From Zea mays (lineage: Eukaryota > Streptophyta > Magnoliopsida > Poales > Poaceae): DNA of 64,000 nt. The stretch's first letter is position 1. Each line of letters opens with the position of its first letter. Positions 32,665 to 44,800 of the stretch are shown here, in pieces. The stretch is taken from NCBI RefSeq assembly GCF_902167145.1, contig NC_050104.1:102063849-102127848 (forward strand), written 5' to 3'. The notes below the pieces were generated by a model that did not search any database, was not told the DNA's origin, and saw only the letters and a list, made by a program, of their open reading frames with translations. The position numbers and the translations under genes were made by a program.

Positions 32665-34018
32665 TGAAAGCACCTAGAGGGGGGGGGGTGAATAGGTGAT
32701 CCTATAAAATCAAACACTAAATAGCCACAAGACTTAGTTTATTAGAGATTTAGTGCGACTAAGTAGCTTTGAAGCGAGTTCTTGTGAACACAACAATCAC
32801 AGAGAAAGCAACACAAGAGACACGTGATTTTTATCTCGTGGTTCGGCCAAGTAATACTTGCCTACTTCCACGTTGTGGCATCCCAATGGACGAGGGTTGC
32901 ACTCAGCCCCTTTCAAGTGATCCGATGATCAACTTGAATACCACGGTCTTTTCCTTTAGAGTCTTTTCCCATGTGCGAGGAACCTCCACAGTTTGAAGTT
33001 TCTCGCCCTTACAATAGAGATCACAAAGAAAGCACAGAGTAAGGTTGGGGAGAGCAACACACGCAAGACTCAAATCCGCAGCACAACCACGCACACAAGT
33101 CATGACTTGAGCTCGAAACACAACACACAGAGTTCGCAACTCAAATGGAGCTCAAATCACTAACACAGAGAATCAAATGCGTGGAGTCGGAGTCTAGGAG
33201 TCTTAGAATGTTTCTTGAAAGCTTGGTGTACTCCTCCATGTGCCTAGGGGTCCCTTTTATAGCCCGAAGGCAGCTAGGAGCCGTTGGAGACAATATTGGA
33301 AGGCAATTCCTGCCTTCTGTCGAGTGGTGCACCAGACAGTCCGGTGCACCACCGGACAACCACTGTTCATGTCCGGTGCACGATGTCCTTCCAAATCAGG
33401 CGCATCCGACCGTTGCTCCTCCGAGCCCGTTGGCGCACCGGACACTGTCCGGTGCACACCGGATAGTCCGGTGCACCAGCTATCCATTGGAGCAGTGCAC
33501 GTGTCGCCCGCAGATTGTGTTGCCGACCATTGGCGCAGGCGACCGTTGGCTCACTGAACAGTCCGGTGAATTATAGCCACGTCGCCTTTTCCATTTCCCG
33601 AGAGCGGCGAATTCATCGTGGATGACTCACCGGACAGTTCGGTGCACCACCAGACAGTCCGGTGAATTATAGCTGTACAACTTCGTCGATTCCCGAGACC
33701 GGCTACTTCACTGTTGACCAGCCTGGCGCACCGGACGCTGTCCGGTGCACCACCGGACAGTCCGATGTGCCAGGCCGAGCTGGTGTTGGCTGCACACAAC
33801 CAACTCTTTCCCTTTTCTTTTCTCCTTCTTTTGTCACTGTTTCTAGCACTTAGACAAACACATTAGTATTCAACAACAATATTCTAAATCTAGAAACATA
33901 CCTTGTAATATGATTTGTATATCTCTCTTCATTTAGCACATAAGAATTTAATCAATCGTGTTGGGCATTTAATCACCAAAACATTATAGAAATGGCCTAA
34001 GGGCACATTTCCCTTTCG
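32665..34018 (-). repeat. E 5' LTR
   Basis: 1354 bp. A minus-strand TATAAAAG lies at 33254-33261. A run of nine to ten G at 32680 is longer than in the other copy. Clearly more diverged from its partner than the LTR pairs of the Tat-like element, G or H. Confidence 0.93.
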
Positions 34019-34023
34019 AAGAC

Positions 34024-34508
34024 ACATCAAATAGATTGAATCCTCTCCAAGCCGCCAAATCAACGCAATTCCATTAGGGACTTGAGAGAGGGTGTTTTTG
34101 TGTTCATTGTTGCTCGTGTTGCTTGGCTTGGCCTTTTTCTTTTTTCAATTCTTATTCTCAAGTGCTTTGTAAGCGAAGCAAGAGACACCAAGTGTGTGGT
34201 GGTCCTTACGGGGTCTTAGTGACCTGTGAGATTAAGGAAGAAGGCTCACTCGATCTAAGTGACCATTTGAGAGAGGGAAAGGGTTGAAATAGACCCAGTC
34301 TTTGTGACCTCCTAAACGGGGACTAGGTTCTTTGGAACTGAACCTCGGTAAAACAAATCATCGTGTCACTCGCCTTGATTTTTGTTTGATTTGTTTTCCC
34401 CTCTCTTCAGACTTGAATTTAATTCTAACGCTAACCCCGACTTGTAGTGTGTGTTTAAAGTTATAAATTTAAGGTTTTGCCTATTCACCCCCATCTAGGC
34501 GACTTTCA
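34024..34508 (+). repeat. D 5' LTR, downstream part
   Basis: Resumes after the AAGAC duplicate (34019-34023) and ends GGCGACTTTCA at 34508. It matches element B read backwards. Confidence 0.9.
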
Positions 34509-34510
34509 AT

Positions 34511-34522
34511 TGGTATCAGAGC
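34511..34522 (+). other. D primer binding site
   Basis: TGGTATCAGAGC two bases after the LTR, initiator-Met type. Confidence 0.92.
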
Positions 34523-34557
34523 CAGTGCTTCATTAAGAGCCTAACCAAGTGGAAGTG

Positions 34558-36086
34558 ATGTCTAGAAATCACGCCAAGAGGGAGATCGTGACCGGCGACA
34601 AGTCCGCAAGCTCGGGGAGGACTCTCTCAAGGGAGTCTGGTAACAAACACAAGGAGGAATCCTCTTCCTCCATTAAGTCACATCGGATAGGTGACAAGAA
34701 GAAGAAGATGAGGAAGGTGGTCTACTACGAGACCGACTCTTCGTCACCCTCCACATCGAGCTCCGAGTAATCCACCGCTTCTAAGCTCCATGAGCGTAAG
34801 AAGTATAGTAAGATGCCCCTACACTATCCCCGTATTTCAAAGTGCGCTCCATTACTTTCCGTACCCCTAGGCAAGCCACCACATTTTGATGGTGAAGATT
34901 ATTGTATGTGGAGTGATAAAATGAGGCACCATCTAACCTCACTCCACGAAAGTATTTGGGATATTGTTGATTATGGAGCGCAGGTACCTAAGGTAGGGGA
35001 CAAAGATTATGACTCGGACTAGGCCGCCCAAATTAGGAACTTTAACTCTCAAGCCACGTCTATACACCTCGCCTCCTTGTGTTGAGAGGAGTATAACAAG
35101 GTGCAAGGGTTAAAGAGCGCCAAAGAAATTTGGGACGTCCTCAAGACCGCGCACGAAGGGGATGATGTGACCAAGATCACCAAGCGGGAGACGATCGATG
35201 GGGATCTCGGTTGATTCGTCCTCAACAAAGGAGAAGAGCTACAAGCGATGTACAATCGGCTCAAGACAATGGTGAACCAAGTGCGCAACCTCGGGAGCAC
35301 CAAATGGGATGACCATGAAATGGGCAAGGTTATTCTTAGATCCCTCGTATTTCGCAATCCTACTCAAGTTCAATTAATACGTGGGGATCCTAGATATAAA
35401 CTAATGTCTCCCGAGAAAGTGATTGGCAAGTTTGTGAGCTTTGAGCTTATGATCAAAGACTCCAAACATATTGTCAACTTGGAGCAAGGTACCACCTCTA
35501 CACCCGAGGTGCAACCCGTCACATTCAAAGCGATGGAAGAAGAAAAGAAGGAGTCTACACCAAGTAGGCTCCCAATCGACGCCTCCAAGCTTGACAACGA
35601 GGAGATGGCGCTCATCATCAAGAGTTTCTGCCAAATCGTCAAGCAAAGAAGGGGGAAGGACTACAAGTCCCGCTCCAAGAAGGTGTGCTACCGGTGTGGT
35701 AAGACCGGTCACTTTATTGCTAAATATCCAATTTCTAGTGAAAGTGACAGGGACAAGGATAAGAAGTGGAAGAAGGAGAAGAAGAGGTACTACAAGAGGA
35801 AGGGCGGCGATGCCCACATATGCCGGGAATGGGACTCCGACGAGAGCTCCACCGACTCCTCCGACGAAGATGCCGCCAACATCGCCGTCAACAAGGGCCT
35901 CCTCTTCCCCAACGTCGGCCACAAGTGTCTCATGGCTAAGAACGATAAGAAAAAGAAGGTACACACTAGAGCCACCCCCAAATATACAACATCTAGTGAT
36001 GAGGGTAGCTCTAGCGATAGTGAAGATAATTTAATGTCTCTCTTTGCCAACCTTAGCATGGATCAAAAGAAAAAATTAAATGAATA
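34558..36086 (+). pseudogene. D Gag, one frame with four stops and a damaged zinc knuckle
   Basis: ATG at 34558 (MSRNHAKREIV). The frame holds throughout, but stops occur at 34768-34770, 35020-35022, about 35084 and about 35213. KPPHFDGEDYCMWSDKM near 34875 and YNRLKTMVNQVRNLGSTKW near 35250 align with E Gag. The knuckle at 35686-35727 reads CYRCGKTGHFIAKY, so the last zinc-binding Cys is Tyr (TAT at 35725-35727). An acidic Asp/Ser stretch follows. The damage is deeper than in E. Confidence 0.88.
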
Positions 36087-37490
36087 ATAGAAGCCATTAA
36101 TGAGAAGGATGAACTCTTGGATAGCCAAGAGGACTTCCTCATTAAAGAAAATAAAAAATTTGTTAAACTAAAGAATGCTTATGCTCATGAGGTAGAAAAA
36201 TGTGAAAACTTAACTAAGGAACTTAGCATTTGTCATGATTAAATTTCTAGTGTTAGAAATGAAAATGCTAGTTTAGTTTCTAAGGTTAAAGAATTGAATG
36301 TTTGCAATGATTCTAATTCCTGTCTTAGAGATGAGAATGTTAGATTAAATGCTAAGATAGAAGAATTAAATGCTTGCAAACCATCTACATCTACTATTGA
36401 GCATGTTTCTATTTGTACTAGATGTAGAGATGTTAATGTAGAAGCTATGGATGATCACCTTGCCATGATTAAACAACAAAATGATCACATAGCTAAATTA
36501 ACTGCTAAAATTGCCGAGCATGAGCTCGAAAATGAAAAATTCAAATTTGCTCGTAGTATGCTTTATAATGGGAGACGCCCTGGCATTAAGGATGGCATTG
36601 GTTTCCAACAGGGGAGCAATGTCAAACTTAATGCCCCTAAAAGATTGTCTAATTTTGTTAAGGGCAAGGCTCCCATGGTTCAAGATAGTGAGGGTTACAT
36701 TTTATATCCTGCAAACTATCCTGAACATAAGATTAGGAAGATTCATGCTAGGAAACCTCATAATGTTTCTCACCATGCATTTATGTACAAAAATGAGGCT
36801 TCTAGCTCTAGGCATACCACACATGTTAAAATGCCTAGAAATAAAATTCATGTTGCATCAAATGAACATAATGTTTCATTTAAGACTTTTGATGCATCTT
36901 ATGTTTTAACTAACAAATCAGGAAAAATAGTTGCCAAATATGTTGGGGGCAAACACAATAGTTCAAAGACTTGTGTTTGGGTACCTAGGTGCTTGTTTCT
37001 AATGTGAAAGGACCCAAGATCGTTTGGGTACCTAAGAACAAGGCCTAAACTTGTTTTGTAGATTTATGCATCCGGTGGTTCAAGTTGGATAATCGATAGC
37101 GGGTGCACAAACCACATGACTGGGGAGAAAAGGATGTTCTCCTCCTATGAGAAAAATGATGATCCCCAAAGAGCTATTACATTCGGGGATGGAAATCAAG
37201 GTTTGGTCAAAGGTTTGGGTAAAATTGCTATATCACCTGACCATTCTATTTCCAATGTTTTTCTTGTAGACTCTTAGACTACAATTTGATTTTGTTTCTC
37301 AATTATGCAAAATGGGCTACAACTGTCTATTTACAGATATAGGTGTCAGTGTCTTTAGAAGAAGTGATGATTCAATAGCATTTAAGGGAGTGTTAGAGGT
37401 TCAGCTATATTTAGTTGATTTTAATGAGAACAAAGCTGAACTTAACACTTTCTTAATTGCTAAGACTAACATGGGTTGGCTATAGCATCG
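36087..37490 (+). pseudogene. D Gag coiled-coil tail and protease
   Basis: Coiled-coil tail 36090-36560 with a stop at about 36241, then the open stretch 36294-37007 (RRPGIKDGIGF, KGKAPMVQDSEGY). Protease begins near 37062 with SWIIDSGCTNHMTG in another frame and continues GDGNQGLVKGLGKI. A frameshift near 37270 and a TAG at 37483-37485 (where HRRLA is preceded by Trp in relatives) break it. Confidence 0.82.
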
Positions 37491-39079
37491 CCGACTAGCC
37501 CAGGTTGGAATGAAGAATCTTCATAAGCTTCTAAAGGGGAGCACTTTTTAGGACTAACCAATGTTCATTTTGAGAAAGACAGGGTTTGTAGCGCATGTCA
37601 AGCAGGAAGGCAGGTTGGAGTCCATCATCCACACAGGGACATCATGACGACTGACAAATCGCTTGAACTACTCCACATGGATCTATTCGGCCCGATCGCT
37701 TATATAAGCATTGGCGGGAGTAAGTACTGTCTTGTTATTGTGGATGATTATTCTCGCTTCACTTGGGTGTTCTTTTTGCAGGAAAAATCACAAACCCAAG
37801 AGACCTTAAAGGGATTCTTAAGACAGGCTCAAAACAAGTTCAGATTAAGAATAAAAAAGATAAGAAGCGATAATGGGACTGAGTTCAAGAATTCACAAAT
37901 TGAAGGTTTTCTTGAGGAAGAGGGCATCAAGCATGAGTTCTCTTCTCCCTACACACCTCAACAAAATGGTGTAGTGGAGAGGAAGAATAGAACTCTACTG
38001 GATATGGCAAGAACCATGCTTGATGAGTACAAGACACCGGACCGGTTTTGGGCCGAGGCGATTAACACCGCCTACTACTCCATCAATCGGTTATATCTTC
38101 ACCGAATCCTCAAGAAGACATCATATGAACTCTTCACTAGTAAAAAGCCTAATGTTTCATATTTTAGAGTCTTTGGGAGTAAATGCTTTATTCATATTAA
38201 AAGAGGTAGAAAATCTAAATTTGCTCCTAAGGCTGTAGAAGGCTTTTTACTAGGGTATGACTCAAACACAAGGGCATATAGAGTCTTCAACAAATCCACT
38301 AGATTAGTTGAGGTTTCTTGTGACATTATGTTTGATGAAACTAATGGCTCCCAAGTGGAGCAAGTTGATCTTGATGAACTAGATGATGAAGAGGCTCCAT
38401 GCATAGCGCTTAGGAACATGTCCATTGGGTATGTGTGTCCTAAGGAATCCGAAGAGCCCATATAAGCACAAGATCAACTGTCATCTTCCAATCAAGCATA
38501 TCCACCTACCCAAGATGAGGAACAGGCTCAAGATGATGAGGATGAAAATCAAGAAGATGAGCCACCTCAAGAGGAGGACATGGATCAAGGGGGAGATGAA
38601 AAAAATCAAGACAAGGAAGATGATCAAGAAATTCAGGGTCAAAGACCGCCACACCCAACAGTCCACCAAGCAATTCAACGAGATCACCCCGTCAACTCCA
38701 TCCTTGGTGACATTCATAAGGGGGTAACGACTAGATCTCGAGGTTCTCACTTCTATGAACATTACTCTTTTGTGTCCTCTATTGAGCCATACAGGGTGGA
38801 GGATGCACTAAGAAATCCGGATTGGGTGCTGGCTATGCAAGAGGAGCTCAACAACTTCACGAGGAATGAGGTATGGCATTTAGTTCCACGTCCTAATCAA
38901 AATGTTGTAGGTACCAAATGGGTATTCTGCAACAAGCAAGATGAGCATGGTGTGGTGACAAGAAACAAAGCTCGACTTATGGCCAAAGGTTATTCACAAG
39001 TCGAAGGTTCGGACTTTGATGAAACTTATGCGCCCGTAGCTAGGCTTGAGTTAATTCGAATATTACTTGCCTATGCTAC
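37491..39079 (+). pseudogene. D integrase and start of RT, cut by F
   Basis: Integrase is open from about 37545 to 38463: CSACQAGRQVG, LLHMDLFGP, IRSDNGTEF and QQNGVVERKNRT carry the three catalytic acids, so the core itself is complete. TAA at 38463-38465 follows PKESEEPI. The same pol then reads an acidic linker and the first part of RT ([37 protein letters not shown]), stopping at LLAYAT where F enters. The YVDD part lies beyond F, outside the window. Confidence 0.88.
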
Positions 39080-40257
39080 TGTCGGTACCCTGAAACAGGG
39101 GTACCCCTTGCTACAGTATGAAGGCGCGATACCCACACGACTATCTCTAGTCGCGCGGTAAACAGCGACCGACCCCACCACGTGGACGGCTCCGGGGCCG
39201 CCACGTGGCTAGAGAAGACAATATCCTCCAAGGTGTCAACAGTGGGTTCGGACCCCCATGGGAAAGTGTCGGACCCCTGCATATACAGACCGGACCCCTA
39301 GGTAAGGTCTAGGACCTCCACGGGCGCGAGCCGGACCCCTGGGACAGGTCCCGGACCCCTCTGTGTGGGGTCCGGGCCACTCACAGCAGGGTCCCGGGAT
39401 TTTGGGACAAATAAACCTTAATCAAGGCCAGGCGGGGGTTCGGAGCCGACACGTGTCCGGACCATACCGTGTGCGCTTCTGCTCCACGCTTAGGCGGAGA
39501 CCCGATGCTGCCACGTGGCCTACTGTCCATGACATAAGCCAGCGGGCGGAGCCTGACGTAAGGCCTCTAGGCCATGCAGCCTCTGCATTTATTGCGGATA
39601 AAGCATGGCGCCTGTCCATTCCACTGACAGGTGATGTGCCGCCTTAGCATTTAATGAGCCCTGTCCACTCCACTTTCAGGCACTGTGCCGCCTCAGCATT
39701 TAATGAGCCCTATCCACTCCGCTGACGGGCGGCGACCAGACCATCCTACAGGCGACGTTCCTGTCCATTCCGTTGGCAGGCAATACGCCCATGCTGCCGC
39801 ACTCATCATGACTCGCGCGTTACCGAGGAGGCAACCACGACGTATCAATATTTTATGCACTACGAACATTATGGCGCTCGGAGATCACCCTGGCGTTACA
39901 GACATTAGTTACTTCCTTCCATTTTGCCCCTGGGCCCACATGTCGGGGCTCAGTATCCTTGTATGTGCCCCCCTTGAGCTATAAAAGGGAGGGCACACGA
40001 CGTTACAAGGCACGCTCACTTAGACCCAACTTAGACTCAGACACTCGGTCTCACAAGTTCATACAAGCTCTCAAGCTCAATACTACACACAGTGGAGTAG
40101 GGTATTACGCTCCGGCGGCCTGAACCACTCTAAACCCTTGTGTGTTCTTGTGTCCTTCCTGATTCCATGTAGCAGGAAAAACGCTTAGGCCCCTCCTCAT
40201 CTTAGGATTTAGGGCGGGTGCGTTCCGCCACCCAGCCGGAGAATTTCCTCTCCGACA
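39080..40257 (+). repeat. F 5' LTR
   Basis: 1178 bp, TGTCGGTACCC...CTCCGACA, GC-rich, with repeated CCGGACCCCT/GGGTCCGG words at 39240-39380 and repeated ATTTAATGAGCCCTGTCCACTCC-like units at about 39600-39730. TATAAAAG at 39980-39987. Confidence 0.88.
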
Positions 40258-40259
40258 TT

Positions 40260-40277
40260 TGGCGCGCCAGGTAGGGG
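40260..40277 (+). other. F primer binding site
   Basis: TGGCGCGCCAGGTAGGGG two bases after the LTR. Confidence 0.85.
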
Positions 40278-40317
40278 CTTAGGCATTAGGTTTTTGCTTG
40301 TTTTTCTACTCAACACC

Positions 40318-41816
40318 ATGGTCCACATCGTCGAGCACCATGATTTCATGCCCGAGGACTTCATGGTGGAGGAAGAGGCTGCTTCTTCCACACTGCGGGC
40401 CACCAACCGCCCTGCGCTTGGTGCTGCTGCTCTGCACTCTGCATGGTAGCACACTCCTGCGCAAACGTCTCGAGCGTCGAGGGCTGTGCCTGGGGCGCTG
40501 TCTGCGGCCAGGGAATTGTTGCGCCACCCTAAGCTCCACGGCCTCGCTGGGGGCCATGAAGTAGTGGCGTGACGATGTCGATCGTCTGCTCGGCATGGCA
40601 CATTCTGGCTCAGCCAGGCCTAGGCCTCGTTCGTCCTGGCGTCAACATGAGGCGTCGGCATCAGTGCGCTCACCCTCGGTGAGGGCCACACTGACCGAGG
40701 ACCTGCGGGCGTAGCTCAACCGCCAACGTGCGGGAGAGGACGCTCCAGTCTCTCTAGAGAGGTCTAACGACCTGCGGGCAGAACTCAACCGCAGGCGTGC
40801 GGGCGAGGATGCCCACGTCTCTCTGGAAAGGGAACGTGAGTGCCGACAGAACGTCGAGAGTCGCCCGGATCCAGGCGGGTGTCCCATTGGCTAGCGTGGG
40901 CTGCGCCGCACTGGCGGATCATCTCCTCGCGGCGGCCTGGCCGTCCAAGTTCCGGCCACACCTGCCAGAAAAGTACCATGGTACGTCAAACCTGTCGGAA
41001 TTCTTGCAGGTGTATGTCACCGCTATTAGTGCAGCAGGTGGAGACACCGCCGTAATGGCAACATACTTCCATGTAGCCTTGTCTGGGCCAGCCCGAACTT
41101 GGCTCATGAACCTTACCCTAGGATCGATCTACTCCTAGGAAGAGCTTTGTGCGCGGTTCACAACGAACTTCGCCAGCGCTTATCAACAGCATGGCGTGGA
41201 GGCTCACCTCCATGCAGTGAGGCAGGAGTCGGGGAAACTCTCTGGGCCTTCATCTCCCGCTTCACCAAGGTACGAGGAACTATACCTCGTATCTCCGATG
41301 CTTCCATCATCACCGCTTTCCGCCAGGGGGTACGTGATGAAAATATGCTGGAGAAGTTAGCCACGTATGATGTGGAAACTGTCACCACGCTCTTCGCTCT
41401 GGCCGACAAGTGTGCCAGAGCTGCCGAGGGCCGTGCATGGCACTCGGCACCACAGACTGGGGCTGCCTAGACGGGTGGCTCAGGTGCCGTCGCTCAGGAC
41501 GGAAAGAAGAAGAAGAAGAACCGCAACCACGAGAAGCCGCAGACTGCTGCTTCGGACGTTGCAGCTGCGACTGGGGGCCAGAACAAGCGCAACAAGCGCC
41601 CACGGCCATAGGGGGGTAACAGCGGCTCATGCCCTGTGCACCCCAACAGTCGCCACAGCGCTGCCGAGTGCCGTGAGATCATCAAGCTCGTGAAGCGCGC
41701 CAGCGAGCGGCGCGAGCAGTCTTCCAAGGACGGCTCCCCACCTCGCCGCCGACCTAGGAAGGAGAGGGTCGACGACGGTGAGGTGGCCGCGGGAGAATGG
41801 GACCTCGGGTATCAAT
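40318..41816 (+). pseudogene. F Gag, first part
   Basis: ATG at 40318 (MVHIVEHHDFMPEDFMVEEE) is followed by several stops. The retrotransposon gag domain is split over frames: SEFLQVYVTAISAAGGDTAV near 40997, then ETLWAFISRFTKVRGTIP, TAFRQGVRDENMLEKL and ALADKCARAAEGRAWH to 41467. A zinc-like CPVHPNSRHSAAEC sits near 41635. Frameshifts near 41135 and stops such as TAG at 41468 make it non-functional. G enters after 41816. Confidence 0.78.
40700..40837 (+). repeat. 69-bp tandem duplication in F Gag
   Basis: Units start at 40700 and 40769, about 85 percent alike by eye, each encoding DLRA.LNR.RAGEDA.VSLER. Expansion of a coiled-coil-like heptad stretch. Confidence 0.75.
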
Positions 41817-44800
41817 TGTGGCAGAACCTCCCAAGTTATTGGGCCCACATGCACCTGTCCTTGTTTCAAAGACCTCAGACGGCTATGCATGTGCACCAGA
41901 TAACTTAACAGGATCTGTCCGATTGCCCCAAGGACATCGGATAAACCACTTACAACCAGAATCGCGGGATTAAGTAACACAAATCACACACACCAATATT
42001 ATTGCAGCGGAAATCTTACTACCAAATTTTACAGGTTACAAAAATTTTACATTAGTTTATCGGAGTGATTACAAAAGTATAAGTTTGAAATATATATGCT
42101 AGCTCAAGGGATCATCCTCAATAAGAAGTATAGAAGGGTTACTTAGACTTATAAGAAGGCCGAGCCCACCGGCACTTAACACCATCAACAATAGCACAAA
42201 GTTAGAACCTGAAAAACAACATGGAATAAAACCCTGAGTATGGAATTACTCAGCAAGACTTACCCGACTAAGGAAAAGACTCTCAAGGGTATGCTGGTTA
42301 TATGGGAGTCAAGGTAAGGCTTTTCAATAATCAAAGACTCTGTTTTGCAGAAATGCTTACTAAAGTTGATCCTTAAAAATCCAATTTTATTTGTCAAGTT
42401 AAGTACAATTACCTGCAACTAGAGTTCTTTCTACCCTAGTTCAATCACTGGTCCTGCACTAGCCAATTTCTTAACAAAAACCCACCATCTTTAGTGGAAT
42501 GCTACGTGTAGGGCAGTGACCAAGTCTTCATAACCGCGAAGGTACGACGATCCGAATCGATTATACTCAGCTGAGGATCTCCAATCACACGACATATGTA
42601 GCACTTAACCCTTGCATATGTCAACCCGCCACCGGGGTTCTTAAGACCAGATCAGGTTCACGCAAACCGAGAGCACAGATACACCACCGTCCAGCCTCTT
42701 GCCACGGAGGGTACACGCTACTCTCGCCACCGCTCCACGCCCATTTCGTGTTATCTTATTCTGGCCTTAGTCTGCCTGAGGCAAGGCTTACCCATGACGA
42801 GGCATGTGACCAGTTAAAGGGTCCTCGATCATCAAGCCTACATCGACAAGGTCCTTAATCGACTCAGACGGAGACACTACACCGAGACTCTCTTCTCGTG
42901 CAAGTCACCCGCCCGGTCTCAGCTTAATCTTTTTAACCCAAAACTTGGTACCTGGCAGAGGTACATCTTTTTCGATGTTGAATCCATCATGGCCATGATG
43001 GATTCACCATCAAGTTTTATTTTCGAAAACAACCCTCCCACTTTGCCAAACATCTTTTGTAAAACAAATCCTTTTGTTTTTCTAAGCAATACTAAGCATA
43101 GTAAAACCTTTTTGTAAAAACAGGATTTCAAGGAGGGTAATCAAGATCAAGGAAGGTAATGCAGGAATTGTTTAATCAATCAACTCCTATCACCTAATGC
43201 AGCAATCAAGTGAGAAAGATTTTAAAAATATCAAGGGAGGTGGCAAATGCACCGGGGCTTGCCTTCGTTCACAGGTGAGTCGGGTTCAGATCCACAAATA
43301 TCGAAGTAGAAGCAGTTGCCTGCTTGAGAATCCGAAGGTGGTGGTGTCCTGTCTTCGGTGACTTCTATTTCTTCTTCACGTTCTAATCATAACCATACAT
43401 AGGTATAAGAATGGATGCCATGGGATGCTCATGAGGATGCAAAGATAATATAAACTTATTATCTATGTCTTGAATACAACTTTCCTTCACGGAACTCCGA
43501 GAACTTAAGGTTTCCGGAGTCGGTAAAGGAGTTCAAAGGGCAGGGGGTGGTTTTGGGTTCTAGTTATCAAACATGGTCCAAATCAATTCAAACTCTACCC
43601 AAGGCTTCTAAATATTGTTTTAAGTTCATATAAAAAGTTTGGGCATTTTTGGACTTATCATCTATTTTCTAAAAATCCATAACTAACACTTTTAATTACT
43701 TTAAATGCCCTAAAATTCCTTATTTCCACTAAAAATTACAAAACTATTTTTATTAAATTCTAGGGAAAATAACAAGCCTAGGAAAATTGGTTTCACAATT
43801 TTACCATTTTCTACATTTTTTTATAATTGTTTTGGCTCTGGAAATAAAAGAAAAAGAAAAACAGATGAATAGTATTGGACTGAATCCAGCCCAGGTCGGC
43901 CCACTACCAGAAGAAATGCGCGCGCCCGCGCCCGCGCTGGCAGACTTGCACAGAGGCCCTCACGTTTTTGTCTAACAGCGAACGAGCTCTTTCACTGTGG
44001 CACTGTGTCGCTGACAGATTACAGATAAGCCCCTAAGGTTCTATTTCTTCACCGTGCTAGCCCCCGACGGCGAGCAACATGACAGAGCTCAACACCGACG
44101 AGCTATACCGGCCGGAGGGGGCCAAGACCGGCGCTCCCGAGCGGTGGGCATCACAGCGGACCTACCCCGAGCCTTTCCCCCAACCCAATTTCATCTAAGA
44201 CCATCTAAGGAGCACTGGCCACGGCGACCGTGAACCCCGCGGCAAGACAGCCGTGTTCCCGGTGATTAGGGGCGGTTTGGTTCGATTGGAAGGGTCGGAG
44301 AGCATCACCAATACGTAAGTATGCTAGAACAGGGATGAAAAAGGAATGAGCAGACCTGGGGACGGCTGGCCGCGGTGAGGTGTTCTTGCGGTGGCGGAAA
44401 CCGAATTGGGGGAACTGTGAAATTCAAGCTCGCTGGCGATCAACTGGGGACAATACTGGGTGTCGGGGTTCTTGACTACCCTACGGAGCTTGCGGTGGCT
44501 TCAATTTATAGGGATCGACGACGGTGGCCGGGAATTTTAGTGGGGACGCGCGGCGGTCGGAGGAGGAAGAAGAGTACTGGCGCAATGGATTCGTGGCTTC
44601 TACCGTGGCGGTCATTCCGGCGATCAACGGAGAGTCACTAAGGCTTATGGCGATGCGGTGGAGATACTCAGGCACGTGGCACAAGGCCGGAAGGCGGCTC
44701 TCGTCGGTGAACTTATCTGCCACAGCCACAGAGCACGAGGGGTACGGCGGTGAGTCACTGGAGTTATCCCCAGGTGCATGGCTTTTACTTGGCGGCCTTA

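Larger units (their letters stand above)
24776..34018 (-). mobile_element. Element E: complete minus-strand Sirevirus (Opie/Ji-like) in the D LTR
   Basis: 9243 bp with LTRs of 1369 and 1354 bp and perfect 5-bp target duplications AAGAC at 24771-24775 and 34019-34023. Minus-strand order is 5' LTR (32665-34018), PBS, gag, protease, integrase, RT, RNase H, a PPT cluster and the 3' LTR. The outer ends are TGAGAG and CTTTCG where the inner ends keep TGAAAG and CTTTCA; both are A-to-G changes. Coding regions hold several stops and frameshifts, so it is non-autonomous now. Confidence 0.95.
24053..39079 (+). mobile_element. Element D: Sirevirus (Ty1/copia), interrupted twice
   Basis: 5' LTR 24053-24775 plus 34024-34508 (1208 bp when joined across E), PBS at 34511, gag, protease, integrase and the first part of RT, where F enters at 39080. 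The presumed left target is GTGAT (24048-24052). Copia domain order, the long Gag with a coiled-coil tail and palindrome-rich LTRs mark it as Sirevirus. The rest of RT, RNase H and the 3' LTR must lie beyond the window. Confidence 0.9.

Noticed and set aside
35401..36059. Long antisense and offset frames over D Gag
   Set aside because: Biased codon composition of the acidic/basic Gag tail leaves the other frames open by chance; only the Gag frame has the knuckle and aligns with E.
36087..38600. Envelope-like gene in D or E
   Set aside because: Some Sireviruses carry one after RNase H. In E the interval 26145-26980 has no membrane-type frame, and in D that interval lies outside the window.
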